A DNA stretch of 64,000 bases. It comes from Novisyntrophococcus fermenticellae. GTDB lineage: Bacteria; Bacillota; Clostridia; Lachnospirales; Lachnospiraceae. The notes under the pieces were generated by a model. The model was not told where the DNA came from. It ran no database searches and worked only from the letters and a program-made list of their open reading frames with translations. Shown one piece after another: positions 36,487 to 45,876 of this stretch. The DNA lies in the NCBI RefSeq assembly GCF_018866245.1, contig NZ_CP076458.1, positions 2,418,001 to 2,482,000 of the forward strand, given 5' to 3'. A program made the position numbers and the translations under genes. How positions within the stretch are numbered: position 1 is the first letter of the stretch; the number at the start of each line of letters is the position of its first letter.

Positions 36487-37893
36487 TTAATAGGCATTCT
36501 GATTTACAAAGCCACGGAAAATCGTCAGAAATAAGATCTTGATATCCAGACCGACGGTCCAGTTTTCAATATAATATAAGTCATAGTCTATTCTTTTGCG
36601 TATAGAGGTATCTCCGCGATATCCATTCACCTGTGCCCATCCGGTTATGCCCGGACGCACCTGATGCTTGACCATGTATCTAGGTATCTCTTCTCTGAAC
36701 TTTTCCACAAAAAAGGGACGTTCCGGGCGTGGTCCGACCAGACTCATATCTCCTTTTAAGACGTTAAACAACTGTGGTAATTCATCAATGCTGGTTTTCC
36801 TCATAATTTTACCAATTCGTGTAACACGGGGATCATTCCTGACCGTCCATGCCTTCTTTTCTTCACATGCCGGCTGCTGTTCCATAGACCGGAACTTATA
36901 CATCTCAAAGCTTCGGTTGTGCAGACCTACTCGTGTCTGCCTGTAAATCAAAGGCCCCGGAGAAGATACCTTCACACCAATGCACGCAAACAGCATGACC
37001 GGGGAAAATAAAAGAATGCAGAAAATGGATCCGACTATATCCATCGCCCTCTTTATCATAGCATTGAACGTATTCGTCAATGGTACATAGCGTATATTAA
37101 TAACAGGAAGTCCAAGCAGATCTTCTGTATATGGCTTGGTCGGTATGATATTATGATAATCCGGAATGAATTTGGTATGAACACCGGATTTCTCACACAA
37201 AGCCACAATCTCTTCCAGGCGGAAGTATTCATTCAGCCCAAGAGAGATTGCTATCTCATCCAGTCTGTTCTCCGGCAGAATTACCAGCAGATTGGCAATT
37301 CGTCCCAGAACCTTAATTCCTTTATAGGTGGTACCCGCCTCTACGTGGTCATCCAGAATCCCTCTTATCGTATATCCCCACTGGGGATTTGCTATGATTC
37401 TGTCAATGTATTCCTCAGCAGCCCTGCTGTACCCCACCAGGAGTATATGCTTTTGATTATAGCCCAGTTTCCGCATCTTTCTTAAAGAAAAGCGGATCAG
37501 GTTTCGGACTACTACCTCCAGCATGCAGTTAAGAACAAAAAAGAGTCCCAACGCCGTACGGGAAATATGACTCTGCTTCATCAGATACAAAAACAGGACA
37601 GTCACCAGGATACCCAGGGTATTCGCCTTAACAATATTGGCAAATTCCAGCCGTCTTCCCTGCACTCTTTTCGGCGTATACAGCCCACATCCATAATACA
37701 GCAGCAGATAACCCGGAACAATTAGCAGCAGCAGCTGCATATAGGAAGAAAATGGCAAGACTCCGCCTTCGAAGAAACCAAATAACGGGGTTTTAAATTT
37801 TAGTACCCACGACAGCCAGTAGGTAAATGCGATTACAAAACCATCGATCACCACATGGAGCCGGTTAAAGTACTTCTGATTATCTTTAATCAT
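36487..37893 (-). CDS. polyprenyl-phosphate sugar-1-phosphate transferase (WbaP/CpsE type)
   Basis: Initiates polymer synthesis by moving a sugar phosphate from a nucleotide sugar to C55-P. 468 residues. N-terminal half: four or so TM segments and a Rossmann-like CoA-binding domain (LLVGYSRAAEEYIDRI). C-terminal bacterial sugar transferase domain: KRAMDIVGSIFCILLFSPVM, PLIYRQTRVGLHNRSFEMYKF, DELPQLFNVLKGDMSLVGPRP, YMVKHQVRPGITGWAQVNG. All catalytic-site motifs are intact. The sugar could be glucose, galactose or a HexNAc; sequence alone does not decide. Own promoter candidate upstream. Confidence 0.92.
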   Translation of the reverse strand: MIKDNQKYFNRLHVVIDGFVIAFTYWLSWVLKFKTPLFGFFEGGVLPFSSYMQLLLLIVPGYLLLYYGCGLYTPKRVQGRRLEFANIVKANTLGILVTVLFLYLMKQSHISRTALGLFFVLNCMLEVVVRNLIRFSLRKMRKLGYNQKHILLVGYSRAAEEYIDRIIANPQWGYTIRGILDDHVEAGTTYKGIKVLGRIANLLVILPENRLDEIAISLGLNEYFRLEEIVALCEKSGVHTKFIPDYHNIIPTKPYTEDLLGLPVINIRYVPLTNTFNAMIKRAMDIVGSIFCILLFSPVMLFACIGVKVSSPGPLIYRQTRVGLHNRSFEMYKFRSMEQQPACEEKKAWTVRNDPRVTRIGKIMRKTSIDELPQLFNVLKGDMSLVGPRPERPFFVEKFREEIPRYMVKHQVRPGITGWAQVNGYRGDTSIRKRIDYDLYYIENWTVGLDIKILFLTIFRGFVNQNAY

Positions 37894-37967
37894 GACACTA
37901 CTTCACCTTTCAGGTACCGATATCACAGCTTCTGTTTCTTTTGTGATACCATGTCACTACCAAAATA

Positions 37968-37996
37968 ACTATACAATAAATCAAAAAAAAGAGCAA
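37968..37996 (-). promoter_or_regulatory. internal promoter candidate before the initiating transferase
   Basis: Minus strand: -35 TTGCTC (37991-37996), 17-bp spacer, -10 TATAGT (37968-37973). Downstream of the start lies TATCACA-N14-TGTGATA, an inverted repeat (about 37921-37948) that could be an operator. Just upstream is a 20-bp palindrome (38001-38020). Confidence 0.45.
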
Positions 37997-38023
37997 CTAA
38001 ATATTTTCTTAAGAAAATATAAC

Positions 38024-38992
38024 CTAATCCACCACTCTGCGTACAATATTAATCAACAGTTCCCACTGTATCCGAACATAATGGGGTAAATTTTTCCCGC
38101 AATAAGGCACTTTTTTTCCATTTCTCCTTGCTTTTCCGGCGAGGGTAAATCCATTTTTCATACCGGCAATATATTCCCGTCCAAACCCCTTTCCCGCAAA
38201 GAATACCATTTTTATCAAAAACCCAAGGATGAGAAGCGGCAGATTTATGATAATCTGTACAAAAGGCATATTCTTGTATAGCATATATATATTATTTCTG
38301 GAGGAATATCGAATCTTGAACAGATTATACCGGGATCCGCTGGTTCCGCTTCCGATATGGTATACCTTCGCCCTCGGAATATACCAGTTTTGATACCCTT
38401 GCACCTTCGCCCGGTATCCGATATCAATATCCTCCAGATAGGCAAAGTGCTCTTCGTCAAAGAGGCCGATCTGTTCAAATACCTCTCTTCGGTAGATGGC
38501 GGCTCCGGCACAGGCGGCAAAGATTTTCTCCTCCCTATTATATAGGGATGCATCCTTACCCTTTCCCCTTGCAAATGCCCATCCAAGCGCATTATAGAAA
38601 TTTCCCGCATCATCCAGAAGCGTACGGTTTTGGAACTGAATCATCTTGGCAGCACAGGAAAACGCCTTCTTTCGTCTTCTTATTCCATCCAGAAGCTGTT
38701 CGGCAAAATCCGGAGCCGCTTCCGTGTCATTGTTCAGCAGTATCACATAGGGACTTTTTGTTGCTTTTATCCCTTCATTCACCGCATGACAAAAACCGGT
38801 ATTCTCTGAAAAAGCAATCACCTTTACCTGTGGATACTCCTTTTGAAGCAATTCCAGGCTCCCATCCGAAGAACCATTGTCCACCAGGATGATGGACAGC
38901 TTTTCGTATGTCTGATTAAGCAGTGAATCCAGGCAGGTCTGCAGATACTGCTTTCCGTTATAATTCGGTACAACTACGGATACTTCGTCCAT
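38024..38992 (-). CDS. GT2 glycosyltransferase, WbbL-like
   Basis: 322 residues. GT-A fold: VVVPNYNGKQYLQTCLDSLL, VDNGSSDGSLELLQ, LLNNDTEAAPDF (DxD-like metal site) and FAYLEDIDIGYRAKVQGY (acceptor and catalytic acid region). It is followed by one hydrophobic stretch near residues 247-267 that may fix it to the membrane. The layout is that of WbbL-type rhamnosyltransferases, but the donor sugar cannot be read from sequence. AAGGAG precedes the ATG. Confidence 0.85.
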   Translation of the reverse strand: MDEVSVVVPNYNGKQYLQTCLDSLLNQTYEKLSIILVDNGSSDGSLELLQKEYPQVKVIAFSENTGFCHAVNEGIKATKSPYVILLNNDTEAAPDFAEQLLDGIRRRKKAFSCAAKMIQFQNRTLLDDAGNFYNALGWAFARGKGKDASLYNREEKIFAACAGAAIYRREVFEQIGLFDEEHFAYLEDIDIGYRAKVQGYQNWYIPRAKVYHIGSGTSGSRYNLFKIRYSSRNNIYMLYKNMPFVQIIINLPLLILGFLIKMVFFAGKGFGREYIAGMKNGFTLAGKARRNGKKVPYCGKNLPHYVRIQWELLINIVRRVVD

Positions 38993-39004
38993 ACTCTCTC
39001 TCCT

Positions 39005-40822
39005 TCAGGCACGCAGTGAGTAATTCCATTTACTCAATGTGAGGTTTTTATTGTAACAGGGGTCACCGTTCTTTAAAAGCGTAATCCACCTGGTCCGCAT
39101 AAATTCAATCTCATCTTGAAATCTGCGTACTTTTTCTTTACTATCCTCCAGACCGCGGGATTTCGATTCATAGTGATACATCTCCACGTGTGGATTATAT
39201 ACTACAAGAAATCCTTCTTTACCCGTTCTCAGACAGAGGTCGACATCATTAAAAGCTACCGCTAATTTCTCTTCAAAACCGCCAACTTTTTCAAATATAC
39301 CGCGTTTTGTCATCATACAGGCAGCAGTCACCGCACTGTAGTCCATCTGCAGGGAGGCCTTATGAAGATATCCGGTTCTGCTACGCTTCATTCCCAGAAA
39401 TGCATGGCCGGCTATACCGCCGATGCCGATAATAATGCCCGCATGCTGGATGGTATCATCCGGATAATAGAGCTTCCCTCCCACGATTCCAACCTCCGGT
39501 CTCTGGCAATTGGCAAGCATCGCCTCCATCCACATGGGACTGATCACCTGTATGTCATTATTCAGGAACAGCAGATATTCTCCTTTTGCCTCCTTTACGG
39601 CAAAATTATTGATTGCCGAATAGTTGAAACTCCCTTTCCAGGTCAAAATCCGGATATTATCCTGTACTTCCAGTGTCTGATAGTATGCAAACGTCTCCTG
39701 CTGTATACTGTTATTTTCCACAATCAGAATCTCATAATTTTTATATGTGGAAATCTGTATTACAGAATCCAGACATTGCTTTAATGTCTCACAGTTGTCT
39801 TTGTTGGGAATTATGATGGAGATCAACGGTTCTCCCTGAACGGGGTAGGTAACATCGTAGAAACCATAATCTGAAGTATGGCATACCCTGGCTCCTTTTA
39901 CCCCCGACCTTTCCAGATGCCCTTCAATTGCCCTTTTGCCGGCCTCAAAGGCATACATCTTGCTTGCAGGGTTATCTGCAGTAGAGTCCTTATGGGTTCT
40001 CCAGTGGTAAAGGATTTTTGCAACATGCCCGGTCCTCCGGGCACTTTCCACGCATCGAAAGATGAAATCATAGTCCTGGGCACCATCAAACTCTTTTCGG
40101 AAGCCTGATATTTGCTCGATTAACGTACGCCTGGCTACAAAAAAATGGCAGATATAATTATTGGATCTCAAAAGGTCCAGATTAAAATCCGGTTTGAAAT
40201 GTGGCTGAAAATGTTCGCCAAGATCCGTGGTCACCTTATCTTCATCGGTGTACACCGCATCCAGGTTTTCATCCTCATTCAGTAATTTTACAATCTCATA
40301 CAAGGCATCCGGTGCAAGCAGGTCATCATGATCCAGCAGTCCTGCAAATTCACCGCTCGCTAAAGAAAAAGCAGCATTAGTATTTTCTGCAATTCCCAGA
40401 TTTTCCGAAAGCTCCTGTATGCGGATTCTCGGGTCTGTGCTTTTGTATTCATTTAAAACCCGGGCCATCCCTTCATCCGAAGGACTGGCATTGGCAATAC
40501 AAAGTTCCCAGTTCGCATAAGATTGTCTCTTAAGTGATTCAATCATTTCACGCAGGAATATCTCCGGTGTCCGATAAGCCGGAACCACCACACTTATCAG
40601 AGGCTCATATGAAAAATACTGTCTGCGTTGGCGCTTCAAGTCCTCAGAGGATGCCTTATGGGACTCATACCATGGACCATAGGGCACTTCTTCAGGCTCC
40701 ATCCGTTCGGAAAGTCTGACAAAAAACTCCCCGGGTCCATAATGCTTCAGATACCGCAGACCTTTTATGATATTATAGGGTTTCAGTTTTTTCAAAAATC
40801 GAAGCACGTTTGCTTCTTTCAT
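39005..40822 (-). CDS. tandem-domain GT2 glycosyltransferase (two catalytic domains)
   Basis: 605 residues. After ~70 residues comes GT2 domain 1 (SVVVPAYRTPEIFLREMI; LLDHDDLLAPDALYEI; FDGAQDYDFIFRC) and, from about residue 330, GT2 domain 2 (IIIPNKDNCETLKQCL; LFLNNDIQVISPMWM; AFNDVDLCLRTGKEG; YHYESKSRGLED). Both have DD or NND metal motifs, so both may be active, possibly giving alternating linkages. The start is the ATG at 40822 with GAGGTG upstream; the earlier in-frame ATG (40843) has no SD. Close paralogue of the gene at 47953. Confidence 0.88.
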   Translation of the reverse strand: MKEANVLRFLKKLKPYNIIKGLRYLKHYGPGEFFVRLSERMEPEEVPYGPWYESHKASSEDLKRQRRQYFSYEPLISVVVPAYRTPEIFLREMIESLKRQSYANWELCIANASPSDEGMARVLNEYKSTDPRIRIQELSENLGIAENTNAAFSLASGEFAGLLDHDDLLAPDALYEIVKLLNEDENLDAVYTDEDKVTTDLGEHFQPHFKPDFNLDLLRSNNYICHFFVARRTLIEQISGFRKEFDGAQDYDFIFRCVESARRTGHVAKILYHWRTHKDSTADNPASKMYAFEAGKRAIEGHLERSGVKGARVCHTSDYGFYDVTYPVQGEPLISIIIPNKDNCETLKQCLDSVIQISTYKNYEILIVENNSIQQETFAYYQTLEVQDNIRILTWKGSFNYSAINNFAVKEAKGEYLLFLNNDIQVISPMWMEAMLANCQRPEVGIVGGKLYYPDDTIQHAGIIIGIGGIAGHAFLGMKRSRTGYLHKASLQMDYSAVTAACMMTKRGIFEKVGGFEEKLAVAFNDVDLCLRTGKEGFLVVYNPHVEMYHYESKSRGLEDSKEKVRRFQDEIEFMRTRWITLLKNGDPCYNKNLTLSKWNYSLRA

Positions 40823-40832
40823 AGCCACACCT

Positions 40833-41972
40833 CTAATTTTCATAATACGTAAAGCTCAGCAGGCACTGAACCACACGCTCCATCTCTTCCTCTGCCAGAC
40901 TGTAAAACATCGGCAGGCGTACCAGGCGCTCACTTTCTTTCGTGGTATAGCGGTCTTCGCCTGAAAATCTTCCGAACGTAAGCCCTGCCGGTGAAGAATG
41001 AAGCGGAATATAGTGAAACACACACATAATCTCATGTTCCTTCATATATTGAATCAAGCTTGTCCTGATTCCTATATTCTTTACCTTTATGTAATACATA
41101 TGCGCATTGTGCACCGCACTTTCCGGAACATATGGCTGTTCGATGAGGCCCTTCTGCGCAAGAGGCTTCAGCATCTCGTCATAATAGCTGTAGACCTGCA
41201 TCCTCTTTTCATCAATTTTTTCATGCTCCTCCAGCTGTGCATAGAGGTATGCGGCATTCATATCACTGGGCAGATAAGAGGAGCCATAATTCATCCAGGT
41301 ATACTTGTCAACCTGTCCCCGGAAAAACTTGCTTCTGTTCGTTCCCTTTTCCCTTAAAATTTCTGCAGGTTCCAGATAAACATCCTCCTGAAAGAGCAAA
41401 GCCCCTCCTTCTCCCATCGTATAATTCTTCGTTTCATGAAAGCTGAAGCATCCAAAATCTCCAATGGTTCCAAGTGCCTTTCCCTTATAGTAAGCATTTA
41501 CTCCCTGAGCGGCATCTTCAATTACTTTCAGATGATACTTGTCTGCCAGTTCCATGATCTTGTCCATCTCACATGCAACTCCGGCATAATGAACAGGCAC
41601 AATTGCCTTTGTCTTATCTGTAATTGCAGCTTCTATTTTATCTTCATCTATATTCATCGTATCCGGGCGTATATCCACAAACACGATTTTAGCGCCCCGC
41701 AGGACAAAGGCATCCGCGGTAGACACAAACGTATAAGAAGGCATAATTACCTCATCTCCCGGACCGATTCCGGCAAGATATGCGGCCATCTCCAGCGCAT
41801 GTGTACAAGAGGTGGTTAATAGTACATGCCTGGAATGAAAATGCTCCTCCATCCACGCCGAACACTTTTTTGTGAACATTCCATCACCGCAAAGCTTCTT
41901 GTTATCCACAGCCTCTTTGATATAATCCAGTTCTTTCCCCACGAAGGGCGGTCTGTTAAAATCTACCAACAT
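40833..41972 (-). CDS. DegT/DnrJ/EryC1-family sugar aminotransferase (WecE-like)
   Basis: PLP enzyme that puts an amino group on a 4-keto (or 3-keto) nucleotide sugar. 379 residues. TTSCTHALEMAAYLAGIGPGDEV, the PLP-contacting IEDAAQG, and the internal-aldimine lysine in FSFHETKNYTMGEGG are clear. The sequence is closest in my judgement to WecE/RffA, which makes dTDP-4-amino-4,6-dideoxygalactose. That would fit with dTDP-sugar genes in this locus. The ATG lies next to the stop of the ArnC-like gene. I infer an amino sugar in the polymer. Confidence 0.88.
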   Translation of the reverse strand: MLVDFNRPPFVGKELDYIKEAVDNKKLCGDGMFTKKCSAWMEEHFHSRHVLLTTSCTHALEMAAYLAGIGPGDEVIMPSYTFVSTADAFVLRGAKIVFVDIRPDTMNIDEDKIEAAITDKTKAIVPVHYAGVACEMDKIMELADKYHLKVIEDAAQGVNAYYKGKALGTIGDFGCFSFHETKNYTMGEGGALLFQEDVYLEPAEILREKGTNRSKFFRGQVDKYTWMNYGSSYLPSDMNAAYLYAQLEEHEKIDEKRMQVYSYYDEMLKPLAQKGLIEQPYVPESAVHNAHMYYIKVKNIGIRTSLIQYMKEHEIMCVFHYIPLHSSPAGLTFGRFSGEDRYTTKESERLVRLPMFYSLAEEEMERVVQCLLSFTYYEN

Positions 41973-42914
41973 TTAATCTTCCTTTTTTTCTTCTGTAATA
42001 TTTAAAGTCTCCCTTACCACGAATTGAGGAGTCCTGTTTACATTCAAAATGATTTTTCCAATATATTCTCCCAGAATTCCCAGCATCAGGAACATAATTC
42101 CAAAAAATACGAACATCGCACACATCAGGGAAGACCAACCCACCGCGATAGACGGATGCATCAGTTTTCTTATGAGGACAATCAGTGCACCTGCAAAACC
42201 AAGGCCGGAAAATAAGGCCCCGAACAAAGTGGATAAACGAAGGGGCAAAGCGGTAAAGTTGATGCAGGATAAAAAAAGCTTCAAACCCCTGCCAAAATTA
42301 TAATTCGACTGTCCAAACTCTCTTTCAAAGTGTTCAATCTCTATATTTGCAATATTATATGTGGTTCTAAAAAACAGAATTTGAATAAATACCTGTTCTC
42401 CTTCATATTCTCTGACCTTTTCTATCACAAACCGCCGGGCCAGCCAAAAACTGCTCATCTGTATATCCTTCGGTCTTTCCAGCAGATGCCACAATAGAAA
42501 ACGGCTCACCGAACCTGTCAGATTTTTAAACCAGGAGAACTTTCGCTCCTTAAAGACACCAAACACAACATCATAACCTTCTTCCAGCTTTTCCAGAAAC
42601 AGACCTATCTGTGAAGGGTGGTTCTGAAGATCATCATCCATTCCTATGACCAGTTCTCCCTCCACATAATGCAGACCAGCCATGATCGCGGCATGCTGTC
42701 CAAAATTCTTTGCCAGATTTACGCCCTTTACATTGGGATATTTCCCGGCACATCTTGTGATAGCCTCGAAGGTATGATCCCGGGAATAATCATTTACCAG
42801 AATCATTTCACACTCATAATTATCCATCTCGTCAAACGTTTCCATGCACAGATCCACCACCTCTTCGATGGATTCTTCTGAATTATAACATGGTATTACA
42901 ATTGAAACTAACAT
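41973..42914 (-). CDS. polyprenyl-phosphate glycosyltransferase (ArnC/GtrB-like)
   Basis: 313 residues. N-terminal GT2 domain of the dolichol-phosphate-mannose-synthase type: SIVIPCYNSEESIEEV, LVNDYSRDHTFEAI, NLAKNFGQHAAIMAGL and GMDDDLQNHP. Two C-terminal TM segments follow (about 230-300). Such enzymes make C55-P-sugar for transfer outside the membrane. The start is the ATG at 42914 with TGGAGGG upstream; 14 upstream codons lack support. Neighbours: an aminotransferase and two SMR-type proteins, like ArnB, ArnC and ArnE/F. Confidence 0.9.
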   Translation of the reverse strand: MLVSIVIPCYNSEESIEEVVDLCMETFDEMDNYECEMILVNDYSRDHTFEAITRCAGKYPNVKGVNLAKNFGQHAAIMAGLHYVEGELVIGMDDDLQNHPSQIGLFLEKLEEGYDVVFGVFKERKFSWFKNLTGSVSRFLLWHLLERPKDIQMSSFWLARRFVIEKVREYEGEQVFIQILFFRTTYNIANIEIEHFEREFGQSNYNFGRGLKLFLSCINFTALPLRLSTLFGALFSGLGFAGALIVLIRKLMHPSIAVGWSSLMCAMFVFFGIMFLMLGILGEYIGKIILNVNRTPQFVVRETLNITEEKKED

Positions 42915-42939
42915 ATACCCTCCAGCTTTCCAGTACAGC

Positions 42940-43284
42940 TTAGAAAGAAAACACAAAGATGCCCACTAAAATCAGTCCAAGTCCTGTTAACTTTCTTTTG
43001 GAAAATTTTTCTTTTAGTAAAAAGTATCCCATAATACTGACAAATATATAACTTGTAGACTCCAGAATCGGAGACATCGATAACGGCACATATCTTAATG
43101 CCAGCATGGTCAATATTGTAGAGAGAAAGAACATCCCATATGACAGAATTACCATGGGATTGAAATATTCAGCCAGCCTGTTCGGCCAGGTCTTATTGGC
43201 CGACACTTTCAGCATAATCTGTGATACGGAGGAAATCAATACCGAGCAAAGAAGCACACCAACCGCAATCCTGTAATTATTCAT
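42940..43284 (-). CDS. small EamA/SMR-type membrane protein (ArnF-like)
   Basis: 114 residues, four TM segments (about 8-25, 38-60, 68-88, 95-113). The sequence VPLSMSPILESTSYIFVSIMGYFLLKEKFSKRKLTGLGLILVG contains the family's central turn and final helix. The ArnE/ArnF pair flips C55-P-aminoarabinose; the role here is inferred from the pair and the neighbours. It overlaps the upstream partner by 8 nt, so the two are coupled and may form a heterodimer. Confidence 0.8.
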   Translation of the reverse strand: MNNYRIAVGVLLCSVLISSVSQIMLKVSANKTWPNRLAEYFNPMVILSYGMFFLSTILTMLALRYVPLSMSPILESTSYIFVSIMGYFLLKEKFSKRKLTGLGLILVGIFVFSF

Positions 43285-43651
43285 CTTCAGTCACCACAAG
43301 ATAAATACCCAGAAAAATGACTGACGCTCCCAAAATCATCCTCCAGGTAATCCTTTCGTTAAAAATCATGGCTCCCCAGACCATTCCCCAGATCAGGGAT
43401 ACCGGTTTATTGGCATAAGCAACCGTAAGCGGCATGCGTTTCAGAATCTGCTGCCATACGATGGCATAGCCGAACATAATCAGCAGAACCAACCCGTAAT
43501 AAAAGAAAAAGGGCAGGGAAAAAAGCTTCTCGTTCGCCGCCAGCTTAGAGCACACTCCGCTCAAAGAGCTGAATAGCAGGCTGATATGCAATGCTAAAAT
43601 CAGCCGGAAATCAAGCCGCTTAATTTTATCTATTTTCTCACAATTCTTCAT
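43277..43651 (-). CDS. small EamA/SMR-type membrane protein (ArnE-like)
   Basis: 124 residues, four TM segments. Features: LPFFFYYGLVLLIMFGYAIVW, then KRMPLTVAYANKPVSLIWGMVWGAMIFNERITWRMILGASVI, typical of half-size EamA/SMR proteins. The start is set at the ATG at 43651, with AGAAGG nine bases upstream; the frame stays open to a TTG at 43660 with no room for an SD. Partner of the following gene; both would act as a dimeric flippase for a C55-P-linked sugar. Confidence 0.8.
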   Translation of the reverse strand: MKNCEKIDKIKRLDFRLILALHISLLFSSLSGVCSKLAANEKLFSLPFFFYYGLVLLIMFGYAIVWQQILKRMPLTVAYANKPVSLIWGMVWGAMIFNERITWRMILGASVIFLGIYLVVTEDE

Positions 43652-43692
43652 AGAATTCAACCTTCTATTCTAACCTCCATTCTATGACGCCT

Positions 43693-45831
43693 TCACAACC
43701 CGGGCAGCTGGTCAAAAAACAAAGGAGCACCACCGGTGTGAATGAATAAAACATTCTTGTTTTTTATTCTATGTTTTTTCAGATATTCCTTCATTCCATA
43801 AAATGCTTTTCCGGTATAGATTCCGTCCAGATTCAGGCCGTCGCATTCATATGCCTCTCTTATCGTATTCCGGATTCCATCCTGATACGCTCCATAACCA
43901 CCGTCCAGATATTCGTCTGTGATTTTTATCTCGGACGCAATGTCTGCAGGAAAAGTAAGACCTTTCTTTTTACTGTAAATATTTAAGTTTTTGGTAATAA
44001 CCTCTCTGGCTCTCTTTTCATTTCTGGAAACCGATATTCCTATGATCTGCCGTCTGCCTCCGCTTAACAGATGCGCCGCCAAGAGCCCAGACTGGGTCAT
44101 ATTGGTACTGGATGCAAGAAATATATAGTCAAAATACAGATTTTCCCGTACTTCATAGTCACAGATTTCCTGATAAACGTCTGCATATGCCTGCATGGGT
44201 ACCCATTCATTCCCCTGTCCATAGGGATTCCCATATATATAATAGGGTCTGTATCCTCTTTGCTTCAAATCTTCCTCTGCCGCCTGTACCGCCTGAGGAA
44301 TATCCGATTTATGGCACGGAAAAGTCTGCACTCCCATGGAGCGAATCAAATAGGAATTGTTACTTACCATTTCACCATCCACATCATCCAGATTATATAC
44401 CATATTGCAGGGAATGTCTTTTCTGTAACAGGCAGCCGACAAAATCCGGCAGAGATTGGAATGGTAATTCCCGTAAATTACCATCGCATCGCATCCCTGC
44501 TGTTCCATATCTTCCAGAAAATACTGGGCAAAGCGTACCTTATTTCCACCGAAGGAAAAAGGAAGGAGGTCCTCCCGCTTGACGAAGATATGGTTATCCT
44601 CCCTGTCGGTAACCGAATGGATTACCGTATCATAAAGGGGAATATCTCCCACAAGCTCCAGACGTATATGGGAAAGGACCTCACGCAGCCGCACTTCACA
44701 GGCTTCCAGAGTGCTTCCTTTCAGAATCACCTGTCCGATCCGGTCTCTACCATTGGTATAAGGCTGTACCGTATCTCCCTTTACAATGTTGAAGGACAAA
44801 TCCACAATATCCTCAGAATGCCTGTTATAGTTGTGTATCGTTCTTACAATTCCCGCCCGGTCTGACAATAAGGTACGAGTCAGATTCGGAGTGAGGGGTT
44901 TTTCCTGTTTAAAAAACGACCCTACAGATTCTCCAAGTGCCAGTCTTACAATCACCTCATAGTAATTAATTCCATAATAAATACTCACCATCTCAGACAA
45001 GCCCGTAGCCCCAGACCGTCCGGTGAGTTCGATTACATATACTTTCCCGTCTTTTTTTATGAAATCACAATTTACAGGACAGTTATCAAGTCCCAGGGCA
45101 AAGATTGCCTTCCTTGTCTGTTCCTGTATCTGATCACCCAGCGTATCCAGTTCCTTAAAGGGAACCGAATGCCCCACAGGGGTTGGCGTCGTACTTTGAA
45201 ATGCATCGATATTGTTGGGAAGCATGTATACTATCTTCCCATCTTGAATCATGGTTTCTACACCAAAAATCTCACCTTCGATAAACTCTTCCAGAAGACA
45301 ATACTTTTTTCCGGTGGCTCCCATAGTCTTCTCATAATTTTCAAAGACCTCTTCCCGGGTATCACACCGAAAGATCCCACGGCTTCCCATCTGATCCACG
45401 GCCTTTAATATCACAGGAAAAGGAAGCAAGGCAAGCGCACGCTCCAACTCTTCACGGCTGTGAATACATACGAAACGTGCGGTCTGGACACCTGCCTTTA
45501 CCAATGCCTTCTTCATGTCCAGCTTATTAGAAGCCTTTTTCGCGGCATCCGAAGAAGGTCCCGGAAGTCTAAGAGATTCGCATACGGCTCCTATGGCTGC
45601 CATACCTAAATCCAGGCCGCAGGTCGTAACCGCATCCACCTGCAGCTGCCTGGCTTTTTCCACCACTGCTTCGGGATCTGCGATATTCACATATGCCGCC
45701 TCATCTGCTGCAGCAAAGCCCGGATAATCACCGTCAATGCTGGCCGTTATCGTATGGCAGCCCAGATGCTTCGCTGCTTCTATCAATGGAACCTGCGTAT
45801 AACCGGCTCCAAGTATCATCAGTTTTTTCAT
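43693..45831 (-). CDS. ATP-grasp ligase fused to a PLP-dependent (fold-type II) enzyme
   Basis: 712 residues. Residues 1-395: N-terminal Rossmann-like part (MILGAGYTQVPLIEAAKHLG) and ATP-grasp domain (FPVILKAVDQMGSRGI, LLEEFIEGEIFGVETMI, VIELTGRSGATGLSEM). Residues ~400-712: ACC-deaminase/D-cysteine-desulfhydrase-like domain, with FVKREDLLPFSFGGNKVRF (PLP lysine K431) and the C-terminal IHTGGAPLFFDQLPG. The usual SGGTQAG phosphate loop reads SSTNMTQSG. I know no standard family with this architecture. Possible role: make or modify an amino acid, then join it to an amino group of the glycan precursor. Inferred only from domains and neighbours. Confidence 0.85.
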   Translation of the reverse strand: MKKLMILGAGYTQVPLIEAAKHLGCHTITASIDGDYPGFAAADEAAYVNIADPEAVVEKARQLQVDAVTTCGLDLGMAAIGAVCESLRLPGPSSDAAKKASNKLDMKKALVKAGVQTARFVCIHSREELERALALLPFPVILKAVDQMGSRGIFRCDTREEVFENYEKTMGATGKKYCLLEEFIEGEIFGVETMIQDGKIVYMLPNNIDAFQSTTPTPVGHSVPFKELDTLGDQIQEQTRKAIFALGLDNCPVNCDFIKKDGKVYVIELTGRSGATGLSEMVSIYYGINYYEVIVRLALGESVGSFFKQEKPLTPNLTRTLLSDRAGIVRTIHNYNRHSEDIVDLSFNIVKGDTVQPYTNGRDRIGQVILKGSTLEACEVRLREVLSHIRLELVGDIPLYDTVIHSVTDREDNHIFVKREDLLPFSFGGNKVRFAQYFLEDMEQQGCDAMVIYGNYHSNLCRILSAACYRKDIPCNMVYNLDDVDGEMVSNNSYLIRSMGVQTFPCHKSDIPQAVQAAEEDLKQRGYRPYYIYGNPYGQGNEWVPMQAYADVYQEICDYEVRENLYFDYIFLASSTNMTQSGLLAAHLLSGGRRQIIGISVSRNEKRAREVITKNLNIYSKKKGLTFPADIASEIKITDEYLDGGYGAYQDGIRNTIREAYECDGLNLDGIYTGKAFYGMKEYLKKHRIKNKNVLFIHTGGAPLFFDQLPGL

Positions 45832-45876
45832 GAAATCATCCTCATTGAATCAGCAGGTTATTTAATGTCGCCTATA

